This document shows positions 23,892 to 31,703 of a DNA stretch of 32,630 bases, piece after piece. A program made the position numbers and the translations under genes. The stretch's first letter is position 1. Each line of letters starts with the position of its first letter. This DNA is from Paenibacillus herberti (GTDB taxonomy: Bacteria > Bacillota > Bacilli > Paenibacillales > Paenibacillaceae), in the NCBI RefSeq assembly GCF_002233675.1, contig NZ_NMUQ01000001.1:905298-937927 (forward strand). Reading direction: 5' to 3'. The notes under the pieces were generated by a model that worked only from the letters and a program-made list of their open reading frames with translations, searched no databases and had not been told where the DNA came from.

Positions 23892-25058
23892 ATGAGCAAA
23901 AATCACAGCATGTCGACTAAGGCGCTAGCCGTATTGACGGCGGCATCCTTGCTGCCCGGTCTGGCGCTGGGAGCCGCGCCTGCAAAAGCGGCAGAAAAAA
24001 CGTACGCCTATTCGGAGGCGGGTTCGTCTTATATACCGCTTCGTGCGCTGAAGCAGTTGCCAGGTCTGAGTGTCGAATGGAACGCCGCAAGCAAGTCAGC
24101 AATCATCACTGAAGAAGGCATCAAGGCGACGCTCACGGTTGGCCAAAAGAGGGTCAAAATCGGAGACAAGTCCGCTGCACTGGCGAGGGCTCCTTTCACG
24201 GAAAACGGCACGGCTTTCATACCGCTGAAATTTGTCAGTGAGCAGTATGGCGTAGAGATCAGCGGACAGGCGTCCGCCGGAGCCATTTTGCTGAAAAAAG
24301 ACGGCGAGGAGCTACGATTGCCGGTGCTGCCGCGGGGAGCGGTCAGCTTGGCGCGCAAGCCGATTACGGTGGAGAACAAGACGATCCGAGCAGCCGGGCG
24401 CAGCTTCTCGGTGCAGCTTGCGACCGTGTCGCTGATGGACCCGCGCGTGGATCTGGAAGTCGCAGTCGCCAAAGATAAAGTTGGCAGCACCGAGGAACTG
24501 GCTTCCATCGCCAAGCGCGGTGGCGCGAAACTGGCCATAAACGGAACGTTTTTCGATGCTTACACCGATTCCTCGACGAAAAATCCATACGGCTATCTGT
24601 TCAACGGAGGCACGCGGCTGTACAAAAGTTCTGGCGATAAAAAGACGGTTGTCACCTTCGATTCCAATATGCTGACGGAGTTGCTGCCTGGAGCGGTCTT
24701 TGAGAAGCGCTTGGGTGAAGGCGGAGTGGCTGTCGACGGTGGGTTGCAAGCAGGTCCTCGATTGCTGGTTGACGGCACTGCCAAGCTGGATCCCAAGGGA
24801 GAAGGCTTCCGCGATCCGAAAATTCTCACCGGCGGCGGTGCGCGCAGCGCGCTCGGCGTGACCCGCGACCACAAGCTGCTTTTACTGACTGTAGGCGGAG
24901 CGACAATCCCGCAGCTGGCAAGCATCATGAAGGCGGCGGGAGCGTGGCAGGCGATGAACCTTGATGGCGGAGCTTCCAGCGGTATGTACTACAACGGCAG
25001 TTATTTGACCCGTCCGGGTCGTTTGCTCAGCAACGCTTTGCTCGTTCGGGTGAACTAA
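23892..25058 (+). CDS. Exported copper-amine-oxidase-N domain / phosphodiester glycosidase protein
   Basis: A 388-residue secreted protein. Start ATG 23892 follows AGAGGGAGAG; an upstream in-frame TTG is less likely. The signal peptide ends near PAKA-AEK. Residues about 30-135 form a Cu_amine_oxidN1-type beta domain (SSYIPLRALKQL, GTAFIPLKFVSEQYG), which in Firmicutes is a generic cell-envelope domain without a copper site. The C-terminal half is a NAGPA/phosphodiester glycosidase domain: AKLAINGTFFDAY, FRDPKILTGGGARSALGVTRD and the hallmark MNLDGGASSGMYYNG. Relatives uncap or cleave phosphodiester-linked sugars, possibly in wall polymers; the actual substrate is unknown. It is monocistronic between two terminators. 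Confidence 0.88.
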   Translation: MSKNHSMSTKALAVLTAASLLPGLALGAAPAKAAEKTYAYSEAGSSYIPLRALKQLPGLSVEWNAASKSAIITEEGIKATLTVGQKRVKIGDKSAALARAPFTENGTAFIPLKFVSEQYGVEISGQASAGAILLKKDGEELRLPVLPRGAVSLARKPITVENKTIRAAGRSFSVQLATVSLMDPRVDLEVAVAKDKVGSTEELASIAKRGGAKLAINGTFFDAYTDSSTKNPYGYLFNGGTRLYKSSGDKKTVVTFDSNMLTELLPGAVFEKRLGEGGVAVDGGLQAGPRLLVDGTAKLDPKGEGFRDPKILTGGGARSALGVTRDHKLLLLTVGGATIPQLASIMKAAGAWQAMNLDGGASSGMYYNGSYLTRPGRLLSNALLVRVN

Positions 25059-25093
25059 GCCGAATTGACTCTCGGGTTTCCACGACACCATTC

Positions 25094-25130
25094 AACAGCC
25101 CTTTCTGCGCCGCAGAAAGGGCTGTTATTT
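25094..25130 (+). terminator. Terminator of the phosphodiester glycosidase gene
   Basis: AACAGCCCTTTCTGC (25094-25108) and GCAGAAAGGGCTGTT (25112-25126) are a perfect 15-bp stem with a 3-nt loop, followed by ATTT. Confidence 0.85.
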
Positions 25131-25280
25131 CGTTAAACGCATACACATTAATCATTATGGAGTTAGAGCCTCTTTTTTGGTACAATAGGATGCTGGGTTA
25201 AATGCTCGGGTGTCAACGGTTACTAATGTGCCATCCCGGCTAAAAAATCATCGCTGTGAAATCATCCAAGGGAGGACACT

Positions 25281-26735
25281 ATGAAAGCTTTGAGAACAAT
25301 CTGGTTAACAATGGCCCTCCTGCTTCTGACCATTACCGGCGCTGCCGGATGGACTGGAGCCGCAACGGCCGCGCCGGCTTCCGGCAAAACCTATCAGATC
25401 GGAACCGATATTACGTTCGCTCCGTTCGAATATCAGGATGCAAGCGGTAAGTATGTCGGCATCGATATGGATCTGATGGAGGCAATTGCCAAGGATCAGA
25501 ACTTCAAGTATGAAATTAAGCCGCTCGGCTTCAATGCGGCCGTTCAGGCGCTGGAGTCTAACCAAGTTGACGGCGTCATCGCCGGTATGAGCATTACGGA
25601 TGAACGCAAGCTGAAGTTCGATTTCTCGGAGTCATATTATGATTCCGGCGTCAGCATGGCGGTGCGCTCAGGCAATGAAGATATCAAGTCCTATGGGGAT
25701 TTACGGGGCAAAAAGGTAGCGGTCAAAACCGGTACCCAAGGATACACCGTCGCTGAATCTCTCGCAGGCGAATACGGGTTTACCATCGTGCCTTTTGACG
25801 ACTCAGCGCAAATGTACGATGACGTCAAGGGCGGCAACTCTGTTGCGACCTTTGATGATAAGCCGGTACTCGCCTACGGTCAAAACCAGGGCAATGGACT
25901 TCAGGTTGTGGAAGAGATCGAGATGGTTAAGGGCGGCTCCTACGGTTTTGCCGTCAGCAAAGGGCAGAACGCAGAGCTGCTCAAAATGTTCAACGATGGC
26001 TTGACCAATGTTCGTAATAGCGGTGAGTTCGATCGCATTCTCGCGAATTACCTTGGCGAGAACGCCAAGACGCCAGCTACTCAAAGCACCTGGGGGCTGA
26101 TCCAGGAGTCGATGCCTCCTTTGCTTAAAGGTCTCGGCAATACGCTGCTCTACACCATTGTGTCGCTGTTGTTTGCTTCTATTCTAGGTCTGGTATTCGG
26201 CTTCATGAAGGTCAGTCACAATCGTGTACTGCGTGGCATCGCTACCGTTTATGTCGATATTTTCCGCGGCATTCCGCTTATCGTGCTGGCGTTCTTCATC
26301 TACTTCGGTATCCCGCAAGCGCTCGGATTCACGATGCCGCTGTTCATTGCGGCGATCTTGACGCTGAGTCTCAATGCAGGAGCGTACGTGACAGAAATTA
26401 TCCGCGGCGGCATTCAGTCGATCGACCGTGGTCAGATGGAAGCGGCTCGTTCACTCGGCCTGCCTTATCGCAGAGCGATGATTAAGATCATTTTGCCGCA
26501 GGCGGTTCGCATCATGATCCCGTCGTTCATTAACCAAATGGTCATTACGCTCAAGGATACGTCGATTCTGTCGGTTATCGGGCTCGTTGAGCTCACGCAA
26601 TCAGGTAAAATCATCATCGCGCGCACGTTCGAGTCGTTCACTATCTGGTCCGTCGTCATGGTGATGTATCTGATTGTCATCATCGCACTGACCAAGCTGG
26701 CCGAGCGTATGGAAAGGAAGTTGCGCCATGGGTAA
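25281..26735 (+). CDS. Polar amino acid ABC transporter, fused binding protein-permease
   Basis: A 484-residue fusion. After a signal sequence ending near ATAAPAS, residues about 38-260 are a family 3 binding domain ([48 protein letters not shown]). Residues about 265-480 are a HisM/GlnP permease domain with [20 protein letters not shown] and the EAA loop [20 protein letters not shown]. Such fusions present the binding domain tethered outside the membrane, so a separate lipoprotein is not needed. GGGAGG precedes the ATG. It overlaps the ATPase gene by 8 nt. Glutamine or another polar amino acid is the likely substrate (GlnHP-like), but specificity cannot be read from sequence alone. Confidence 0.9.
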   Translation: MKALRTIWLTMALLLLTITGAAGWTGAATAAPASGKTYQIGTDITFAPFEYQDASGKYVGIDMDLMEAIAKDQNFKYEIKPLGFNAAVQALESNQVDGVIAGMSITDERKLKFDFSESYYDSGVSMAVRSGNEDIKSYGDLRGKKVAVKTGTQGYTVAESLAGEYGFTIVPFDDSAQMYDDVKGGNSVATFDDKPVLAYGQNQGNGLQVVEEIEMVKGGSYGFAVSKGQNAELLKMFNDGLTNVRNSGEFDRILANYLGENAKTPATQSTWGLIQESMPPLLKGLGNTLLYTIVSLLFASILGLVFGFMKVSHNRVLRGIATVYVDIFRGIPLIVLAFFIYFGIPQALGFTMPLFIAAILTLSLNAGAYVTEIIRGGIQSIDRGQMEAARSLGLPYRRAMIKIILPQAVRIMIPSFINQMVITLKDTSILSVIGLVELTQSGKIIIARTFESFTIWSVVMVMYLIVIIALTKLAERMERKLRHG

Positions 26736-27456
26736 AATCCGCGTTGAAGGTCTCAAGAAGAGTTATGGAACCAATCAGGTGCTGAAGGGCATCGACATTG
26801 AAGTGAAACAAGGCGAGGTTCTCTGTGTCATCGGGCCGTCTGGCTCTGGCAAAAGCACCTTCCTCCGCTGCATCAACCTCCTGGAAGATATTACGGATGG
26901 CCGCGTCGTCGTTGACGACAAGGACATTAGCGACAAGGGCGTTGACATTAACAAGGTGCGCGAGAACATCGGTATGGTGTTCCAGCATTTCAATCTTTTC
27001 CCGCATTTCAATGTGTTGAAAAATATTATGTTCGCCCCAGTAGAGCTTGGTAAACAGAGCGCGGAGCAGGCTCGCACTACAGCGCTGCGACTGCTGGAGC
27101 GGGTCGGTCTGTCGGACAAAGCGGATGCGTATCCGCATCAGCTGTCCGGCGGCCAGAAGCAGCGCGTAGCCATCGCTCGCGCGCTGGCGATGAATCCCGA
27201 CATCATGCTGTTCGATGAGCCGACCTCGGCACTTGACCCGGAGATGGTCGGCGAAGTGCTCGGCGTCATGAAGGATTTGGCGCGCGAAGGCATGACGATG
27301 ATGGTCGTTACGCATGAGATGGGCTTTGCACGCGAGGTGGCTGACCGGGTCGTATTCATGGACGGCGGCTATATTGTGGAAGAGGGGCCTCCGGAAGAAG
27401 TATTTGGCCGTCCGAAGCATGAGCGGACGATCAGCTTCCTGGAGAAAGTGCTTTAG
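26728..27456 (+). CDS. glnQ: Polar amino acid ABC transporter ATP-binding protein
   Basis: A 242-residue GlnQ/HisP-type ATPase: Walker [10 protein letters not shown] (36-44), Q-loop [11 protein letters not shown], signature LSGGQKQR (139-146), Walker [11 protein letters not shown] (161-170) and switch [11 protein letters not shown]. It overlaps the fused binding protein-permease gene by 8 nt and completes a two-gene importer. A terminator follows 90 nt downstream. The gene symbol reflects the subfamily; substrate is unproven. Confidence 0.92.
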   Translation: MGKIRVEGLKKSYGTNQVLKGIDIEVKQGEVLCVIGPSGSGKSTFLRCINLLEDITDGRVVVDDKDISDKGVDINKVRENIGMVFQHFNLFPHFNVLKNIMFAPVELGKQSAEQARTTALRLLERVGLSDKADAYPHQLSGGQKQRVAIARALAMNPDIMLFDEPTSALDPEMVGEVLGVMKDLAREGMTMMVVTHEMGFAREVADRVVFMDGGYIVEEGPPEEVFGRPKHERTISFLEKVL

Positions 27457-27544
27457 CAGGTGTTGTACCGTCGTGTATCGCTTAAGCTGAATAGTTGCGG
27501 CGGCGGTATACGATCAAGAAATGGCCCAATTGTCTTCCAGAAGG

Positions 27545-27591
27545 AAAAGGTCCCGCAAAGGCAGCTGATGCTGCCTTACGGGACCTTTTTT
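27545..27591 (+). terminator. Terminator of the amino acid transporter operon
   Basis: AAAAGGTCCCG (27545-27555) pairs with CGGGACCTTTT (27579-27589), with an inner AAGGCAGC/GCTGCCTT stem, then a T run. The A-rich 5' flank would also help terminate the convergent nuclease gene. Confidence 0.88.
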
Positions 27592-27624
27592 GCGTTCCAT
27601 ATGATAACGCTAGGGGATGTTTGT

Positions 27625-28077
27625 TCAAGGGATGACAAACCGGATCTTGGTGCCATCGGGATACTTCTCCAACTGATTGCCGACCCAGGAGCCTGCCCCC
27701 CGGTTGTCCGACGATTTAACATAGGCGATATGGGCGCCTGCGCCGCCTTCACGGCACATGGCCATTGGCCATTCGTCACGGTCGTATTTTTTTCGTGTCG
27801 GGATTCCCTTTAGCGATTCTCGGCGATTGTCCTCTGCATCATCGCGGTCGATCGTGCAAGTGATGGATTCGCCTGCAGCGATCGCTTTTTTGATATGAGC
27901 GGCGGTGTCAGGGTAACGTTTGGACGGGAAATAAATCGTTGCGTCATAGCTCGCTGAAGTGGCGGACGGCTTGGGCAGCCGAAGCTCCCAATTGAAGGTG
28001 CAGCCGCCTAGAAAAATAGCCGATAGCAGGAAAGCCAACCCGATCAGGAATGTGCGAACAGCTGTTATGCGAATCAT
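27625..28077 (-). CDS. NucA/NucB-type DNase lipoprotein
   Basis: A 150-residue lipoprotein (LLSAIFLGGC, lipid Cys 26) with the NucA/NucB deoxyribonuclease domain: YPDTAAHIKKAIAAGE, TIDRDDAEDNRRESLKGIPT, catalytic DRDEWPMAMC (99-108) and NRGAGSWVGNQL (125-136). B. subtilis NucB is a secreted sporulation nuclease and NucA a membrane-bound competence nuclease. Membrane anchoring recalls NucA, while the small size suits either. The ribosome binding site is GGAGG on the minus strand just before the ATG. It lies 122 nt downstream of a paralogue of the YjcZ-like anchored family and may be co-transcribed with it. All catalytic motifs look intact. Confidence 0.9.
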   Translation of the reverse strand: MIRITAVRTFLIGLAFLLSAIFLGGCTFNWELRLPKPSATSASYDATIYFPSKRYPDTAAHIKKAIAAGESITCTIDRDDAEDNRRESLKGIPTRKKYDRDEWPMAMCREGGAGAHIAYVKSSDNRGAGSWVGNQLEKYPDGTKIRFVIP

Positions 28078-28199
28078 GTTGTCCTCCAGGCTGCCTTAAA
28101 GTACGTTAGTTCGCGTCTAGACATCAGTATAATGGGGGCCGTCCAGGTTGAAAAGCTAATTTTTCCAGCAGAGCGATAACATCATCGTATAATGCCGTG

Positions 28200-28676
28200 T
28201 TAGAGGTTGGAGGGGGGACCTACTGTAATTTCAAGCACTCCTTTGTTGGCTCTTTCACTGAATGGCCTGGTAATCTGGTTTACATGCCATGATTGCACGC
28301 CAGAACCACTGACATTCATGAAGCATGAAATAGTGCCGTAACTTGCTACATACAGGGGCAGCTCAAAGGAAAATAAGGCATAGGCGCTGCTGAGTGAACC
28401 AAACTGATACACGAGCTGGAAGCTATAGGACTCGTTCGGAGGAATGTAGTTTAAAAATGGCGGCGGTGATTCGAAGTCTCCATTAAGATTCCGAGTCCGC
28501 ATATAATAAGAGGTCATATTTCTTATCGTGAATTCTCTTGTAGCTGTAGGGAGGACTGAATCACTGTCGGCCGGGTCATAAGGATCGGCAAAGACACGAG
28601 TAGCGATGACCAGCAAAATAAACAGAACGAGGATGACTCCTATGCCTTTATAATTCCGGTATTCAAATTGTTCCAT
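28200..28676 (-). CDS. YjcZ-like anchored extracellular protein, paralogue 1
   Basis: A 158-residue protein of a family I do not recognise as named. A 13-residue cytoplasmic stub precedes a transmembrane segment VILVLFILLVIATRVFA (about 14-30), very like the core of tiny sporulation proteins of the YjcZ / Tiny_TM_bacill group. An acidic linker (DPYDPADSDS) leads to a domain of about 110 residues rich in beta-formers: FTIRNMTSYYMRTRNL, FESPPPFLNYIPPNESYSFQL, GSLSSAYALFSFEL. It shares the pattern F.I.N.TS...R, P.P, NES and GSLSS with paralogues at 29470, 31073 and 31704. GGAG lies on the minus strand before the ATG. Cleavage after VFA is possible. Likely faces the outside of the membrane; function unknown. 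Confidence 0.8.
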   Translation of the reverse strand: MEQFEYRNYKGIGVILVLFILLVIATRVFADPYDPADSDSVLPTATREFTIRNMTSYYMRTRNLNGDFESPPPFLNYIPPNESYSFQLVYQFGSLSSAYALFSFELPLYVASYGTISCFMNVSGSGVQSWHVNQITRPFSERANKGVLEITVGPPSNL

Positions 28677-28788
28677 ATCGGATTCTCCTATTCGGAATGG
28701 TTTGGCCCCAAAGGGCTAGTCTAGCTTGCCATGCCCAGTGAATAAGCTTAATCAACGACTCCGCGGAGCGGAACTTGGGGGATGGAGC

Positions 28789-29496
28789 ATGCGGGGGAAT
28801 GATAGGGCCGCTTTCGTAACAACGATCAGAGCTTGGATAGTTGTTTTTATCGCAGCGGGAATCGCGCTTTTTTCGATAGCTGTTCCTAGTTTGCTTGCAT
28901 CGGATACGTACGGCTCGCACGAGTCATTGGCATCCATGAGATGGGATAATAAGGATGATTCAATGAGTAACCATCAGCATGGGGCATCTGTTCCAGCTTT
29001 TAATAAGGGAAGCGGAGGAGCTTGGCAAACGGCTCAAGCTATCCTTTCAACAGCAGGGCTTACAGCGATTGTGATCGTATCGGCAATTGTCATGCTGCGT
29101 ATCCGGTTTTGGCGGCAGCCGCCGCAAATGTCGCTTATGATGGCGTGCATGGGATTGGCAATGGCGGCAGGATTATCAGGCGGTGCGATTTTGTCCATTT
29201 TGCTTGCCAGCTTTACTTTGCCTGCCATCGGGTCGGCGGTCGCAGCTGCAGCAGCGGGATATTATGCTGGAAATCGGCATGGCGTCGTACCTGCAGTGGA
29301 AGGTTTATTTGCGGGAATCATGGGCGGACTAATGGGTCCTATGCTCGGTTATATGGCGCTGTCCGAGCATCCGTTTGCCGTTGTGCTTTTCTCCCTCGGA
29401 TTCTTTATTGTATCTTTGAGGTTGGGGAATAGGCTGCTGCGGGAATCATGTCGAGGCTCCGCTCATTCGCTAACTGAGTCGAAGCGTGCGAGATAA
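28789..29496 (+). CDS. Polytopic membrane protein of unknown function
   Basis: About 235 residues with roughly six hydrophobic segments. I prefer ATG 28789 (MRGNDRAAF), 7 nt after GGGGG; an upstream in-frame start at 28726 has no clear ribosome binding site. The first helix (AWIVVFIAAGIALFSIAVPS) is followed by a polar loop of about 55 residues with a HQHG motif. Then come Gly/Ala/Met-rich helices including GLFAGIMGGLMGPMLGYMAL, with small-residue packing motifs. No family is recognised. The Met/His-rich character hints at metal handling, but I would not assign it. It is divergent from paralogue 1 and its 3' end overlaps the 3' end of paralogue 2 by 27 nt. Confidence 0.8.
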   Translation: MRGNDRAAFVTTIRAWIVVFIAAGIALFSIAVPSLLASDTYGSHESLASMRWDNKDDSMSNHQHGASVPAFNKGSGGAWQTAQAILSTAGLTAIVIVSAIVMLRIRFWRQPPQMSLMMACMGLAMAAGLSGGAILSILLASFTLPAIGSAVAAAAAGYYAGNRHGVVPAVEGLFAGIMGGLMGPMLGYMALSEHPFAVVLFSLGFFIVSLRLGNRLLRESCRGSAHSLTESKRAR

Positions 29497-29892
29497 AAAT
29501 CCTGTTTCGGTTCTGACGGGGGAATTGTTTTTTAGAATACGGAAATATCCGGAACCAGGAGCTGCTTCCATCGCAAATACGAGCTGCCCTATGTTAGTGT
29601 TTTGTTGGTCGTATACGTTATAGGTGACGGTAACAAATTCCGTCAATGTATCTCCGAGTCTTACTTCATAGTGGTGGCTCTCTCCAGGAAACAGATTTGA
29701 TGGACTGGGTATACTTGAGGGTCCTGTGCGAGTGGAAAAGCGAAGTCTGTAGCTACTATTATTGACAACATCAAAACCTACTGTAGATTGAACAAAGGGT
29801 GAATCGTTGTCATCGTCTATCGGACTAAAACAAAAAATCGAGGTAACAATAACCAACAAAATAAACAAAACTAAAATCATTCCTATTTGCAT
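29470..29892 (-). CDS. YjcZ-like anchored extracellular protein, paralogue 2
   Basis: A 140-residue protein with only four residues before the transmembrane segment MILVLFILLVIVTSIF (5-20). An acidic linker (SPIDDDNDSP) and a beta-rich domain follow: VGFDVVNNSSYRLRFSTRTG, PSPSNLFPGESHHYEVRLGD, VTVTYNVYD and GQLVFAMEAAP. The F.V.N.SSY.LR pattern and the P.P...P.ES turn align with paralogues 1 and 3. Ribosome binding site GGGAGG on the minus strand. The 3' end overlaps the convergent membrane-protein gene. A shared promoter-like element with paralogue 3 lies upstream. Function unknown. Confidence 0.8.
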   Translation of the reverse strand: MQIGMILVLFILLVIVTSIFCFSPIDDDNDSPFVQSTVGFDVVNNSSYRLRFSTRTGPSSIPSPSNLFPGESHHYEVRLGDTLTEFVTVTYNVYDQQNTNIGQLVFAMEAAPGSGYFRILKNNSPVRTETGFLSRTLRLS

Positions 29893-30233
29893 GCATATTC
29901 CTCCCGATGATGTTTGTATATCAACATAGTATGGGAAGGAGATGCTTTCGGACTCAGGCAGTTGTCCAGGAAGATTAATAGGTTGTCAAAATCATTATTA
30001 AATTTATATCTGATAGGTGCAGAGGAGAAGAGGGCGGGTCCAAGCGGATCCGCCTTTTTGTTGTTGATGCTTGGTTGCTTGCAGCAGATTCATTTGATTG
30101 AAGTGGAAATGCTGTCTGCGGATCATTACAAAGATGTTAATTTAAAATGGAATTAATTGGACGTTGATGAATCTGGATTTCTAATATAGCATTCTTTAAG
30201 CAACTTTGAATTTTAAAAAGGAGTTATCAAAAA
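29893..30233. other. Non-coding gap with a plus-strand terminator
   Basis: No convincing gene. A frame of 80 codons at 29914-30156 has no ribosome binding site and runs straight through the terminator at 30033-30059. The left end carries the minus-strand promoter region of paralogue 2. AAGGAG at 30218-30223 belongs to the small gene that follows. Confidence 0.6.
30033..30059 (+). terminator. Plus-strand terminator with no obvious gene
   Basis: GGCGGGTCC (30033-30041) pairs with GGATCCGCC (30046-30054) through one G-T pair, loop AAGC, followed by five T residues. The nearest upstream plus-strand gene ends 540 nt away at 29496. It may end that transcript, which would then be antisense to paralogue 2. 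Confidence 0.75.
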
Positions 30234-30404
30234 ATGAATTACCTAGCTTTGAGAGCAACTTTCATTGGAATTTTAATTATATTATTGGCTTTGTACCTAC
30301 AGATTCTTGATTTTGGTGACGGATTCGTCTTCAAGGTTTTTTTGTTGGGTTCTGTAATTTCTCTTATAGGAATCTTCTGTCTGAAGAATAATCAACAAAA
30401 ATGA
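30234..30404 (+). CDS. Tiny two-helix membrane protein, tandem copy 1
   Basis: A 56-residue protein: MNYLALRATFIGILIILLAL begins helix 1, a short polar turn (ILDFGDGF) follows, and helix 2 is VFLLGSVISLIGIFCL before a KNNQQK tail. AAGGAG at 30218-30223 lies 10 nt ahead of the ATG. The neighbouring protein at 30459 is clearly related along its whole length. No family recognised. The pair looks like an ancient duplication; membrane toxin, holin-like or small regulatory membrane peptide are all open possibilities, with nothing decisive in the sequence. Confidence 0.75.
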   Translation: MNYLALRATFIGILIILLALYLQILDFGDGFVFKVFLLGSVISLIGIFCLKNNQQK

Positions 30405-30458
30405 TTATGCGGATAATGAAATATGGGAATTAATAAAGTTTATAAAAGAGAAATATTT

Positions 30459-30623
30459 ATGAATTCTACCGCTCTAAAGGCATCGTTAATTGGATTGCTT
30501 ATAATTTTCATTGCAATATACATGCAAGGAAGTAATGAATCATACTTTGAAGGACCAGAATACTATATGATGTTTCTCGGAGGAATAATTTCTCTCGGAG
30601 GTATTTTTAATTTAAAAGAATAA
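30459..30623 (+). CDS. Tiny two-helix membrane protein, tandem copy 2
   Basis: A 54-residue paralogue of the preceding gene: MNSTALKASLIGLLIIFIAI, polar turn NESYFEGPEYY, then MMFLGGIISLGGIFNLKE. Shared positions with copy 1 include MN..AL.A..IG.LII, YF/DF in the loop and the GG/GS-IISL-GIF-LK end. I start it at ATG 30459, which aligns with copy 1 and has AGAG upstream; an in-frame ATG at 30423 lacks a site. It ends 15 nt before a terminator, so the two genes probably form one small operon. Confidence 0.75.
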   Translation: MNSTALKASLIGLLIIFIAIYMQGSNESYFEGPEYYMMFLGGIISLGGIFNLKE

Positions 30624-30638
30624 GAAATAAAAACTTTC

Positions 30639-30662
30639 AAGCGTCCGTTGGGCGCTTTTTTT
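30639..30662 (+). terminator. Terminator of the tiny membrane protein pair
   Basis: AAGCGTCC (30639-30646) pairs with GGGCGCTT (30650-30657), followed by a long T run. Confidence 0.85.
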
Positions 30663-30817
30663 CATGCTTTAATGAAAGCCAGCCCAGCTCCTAAAGTCAA
30701 GCCAGCCCCGCAACAACCAAAGATCATCAATGAATGGACTGTTCTGATTCTATGTAAAACTCTTTGATACCTAAGGGTTTTCCAAAAAAACGGAGGCCCC
30801 CTTGCGGGAGAGCACTG

Positions 30818-30863
30818 AAAAAGTCGTTTTTTGTTGCTTCAAGCAACAAAAAAACGACTTTTT
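30818..30863. repeat. Long near-perfect inverted repeat (hairpin)
   Basis: Arms of 22-23 nt, AAAAAGTCG... and ...CGACTTTTT, pair with a single extra A and almost no loop; the inner part is TTGTTGCTT/AAGCAACAA. It lies in the 410-nt gene-free gap between the tiny membrane proteins and the IS3 scrap. It may be a bidirectional terminator or a mobile-element end. Confidence 0.75.
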
Positions 30864-30936
30864 GTCATTCTGTAAGATGCAATGGCTCATTTCTAAGCCA
30901 TTTTCGATGCTGCTAACTTCACCATTCTAAACGAAT

Positions 30937-31035
30937 GGATGTGCTCCGTCCGCAGCGACAACTCAAGGTCAAATATCCCAGACGCTTGGCCAACAATCGG
31001 GTGATTACAGGCTCCAATCAGCTTTGGGGTTTATC
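30937..31035 (+). pseudogene. IS3-family transposase (orfB) fragment
   Basis: The frame VLRPQRQLKVKYPRRLA then NNRVITGSNQLW is the stretch of IS3/IS150-type OrfB transposases between the N-terminal HTH_21 region and the start of the integrase core, where NQLWEMDIKYGY would normally follow. Here the match ends at NQLWG, before the first catalytic Asp, and the frame drifts into unrelated sequence and the end of paralogue 3. About 30 residues remain of a protein of roughly 280. The rest of the gap (30663-30936) shows no gene. Confidence 0.65.
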
Positions 31036-31072
31036 TGAATTTTTTCTTGATCATGCTGTGAAACGATTCGTT

Positions 31073-31531
31073 TTAATCATTTTTAACTGTAACCCAGGTG
31101 TTGCCGTTTTCGTAATCTAACGACACTTCGTCACTATACACCCTAAAATCTGAAATCCTTGTTTTCGGCGTGTAATTTGCTGTTCTCATTATTATTATTA
31201 TGATTCCAACATTTTGTTCAATCCGGGTGTTAGTGAATATTGAGTAACTGACGGTAGCTTCTCTACTGGAGAAAAAACTTGTTTCTACCTCGAAGTGCAT
31301 ATATCCATTTGGATAAATGGCATGTAACGGAGGAGTGGGATACTCAAAAGACCCTTCCAGCTTTGTTGCTCTTAGGATATATTCACTTGTTTCATTGTAG
31401 ACATTGAATCCTATGCTCCCTTGTGTAACTAAATCGTCATTCTGCAGATCTCTATCATTCAAAGAACTTCTAAAGATACTCGTAACTACGACCAGTAAAA
31501 TAAACAAAACCAAAATCATTCCCGGTTTCAT
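31073..31531 (-). CDS. YjcZ-like anchored extracellular protein, paralogue 3
   Basis: A 152-residue protein with four residues before the transmembrane segment MILVLFILLVVVTSIF (5-20), nearly identical to paralogue 2 there. An acidic linker (LNDRDLQNDD) and a beta-rich domain follow: IGFNVYNETSEYILRATKL, FEYPTPPLHAIYPNGYMHFEV and ATVSYSIFTNTRIEQNVGII. Compared with paralogue 1, FE.P.PPL..IYPN and N.TS.Y..RA..L.G are shared. Ribosome binding site GGGAG on the minus strand. Its 3' end abuts the IS3 scrap. Strongly diverged outside the anchor, suggesting relaxed or diversifying selection of the exposed domain. Confidence 0.8.
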   Translation of the reverse strand: MKPGMILVLFILLVVVTSIFRSSLNDRDLQNDDLVTQGSIGFNVYNETSEYILRATKLEGSFEYPTPPLHAIYPNGYMHFEVETSFFSSREATVSYSIFTNTRIEQNVGIIIIIMRTANYTPKTRISDFRVYSDEVSLDYENGNTWVTVKND

Positions 31532-31703
31532 AACATTTCTCCCTCTCTGATTGTTCTACAACACTATATGTGGAAGAAATAGAATAGTGCAGGCTCGAAG
31601 AATCTATATCAAGCCATAGAAAGACGAATACATGCGAAACAGACAGCTGAAGCCAGGCGACAGCCTAAACCATTTGCGGGAGTGTCTGGAGAGGAAACCA
31701 TAA

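Noticed and set aside
27460-27813. Plus-strand frame of 117 codons after the amino acid transporter
   Set aside because: It contains the operon terminator and then runs antisense to the well-supported NucA/NucB-type gene.
29914-30156. Plus-strand frame of 80 codons
   Set aside because: It has no ribosome binding site and includes a complete intrinsic terminator (30033-30059).
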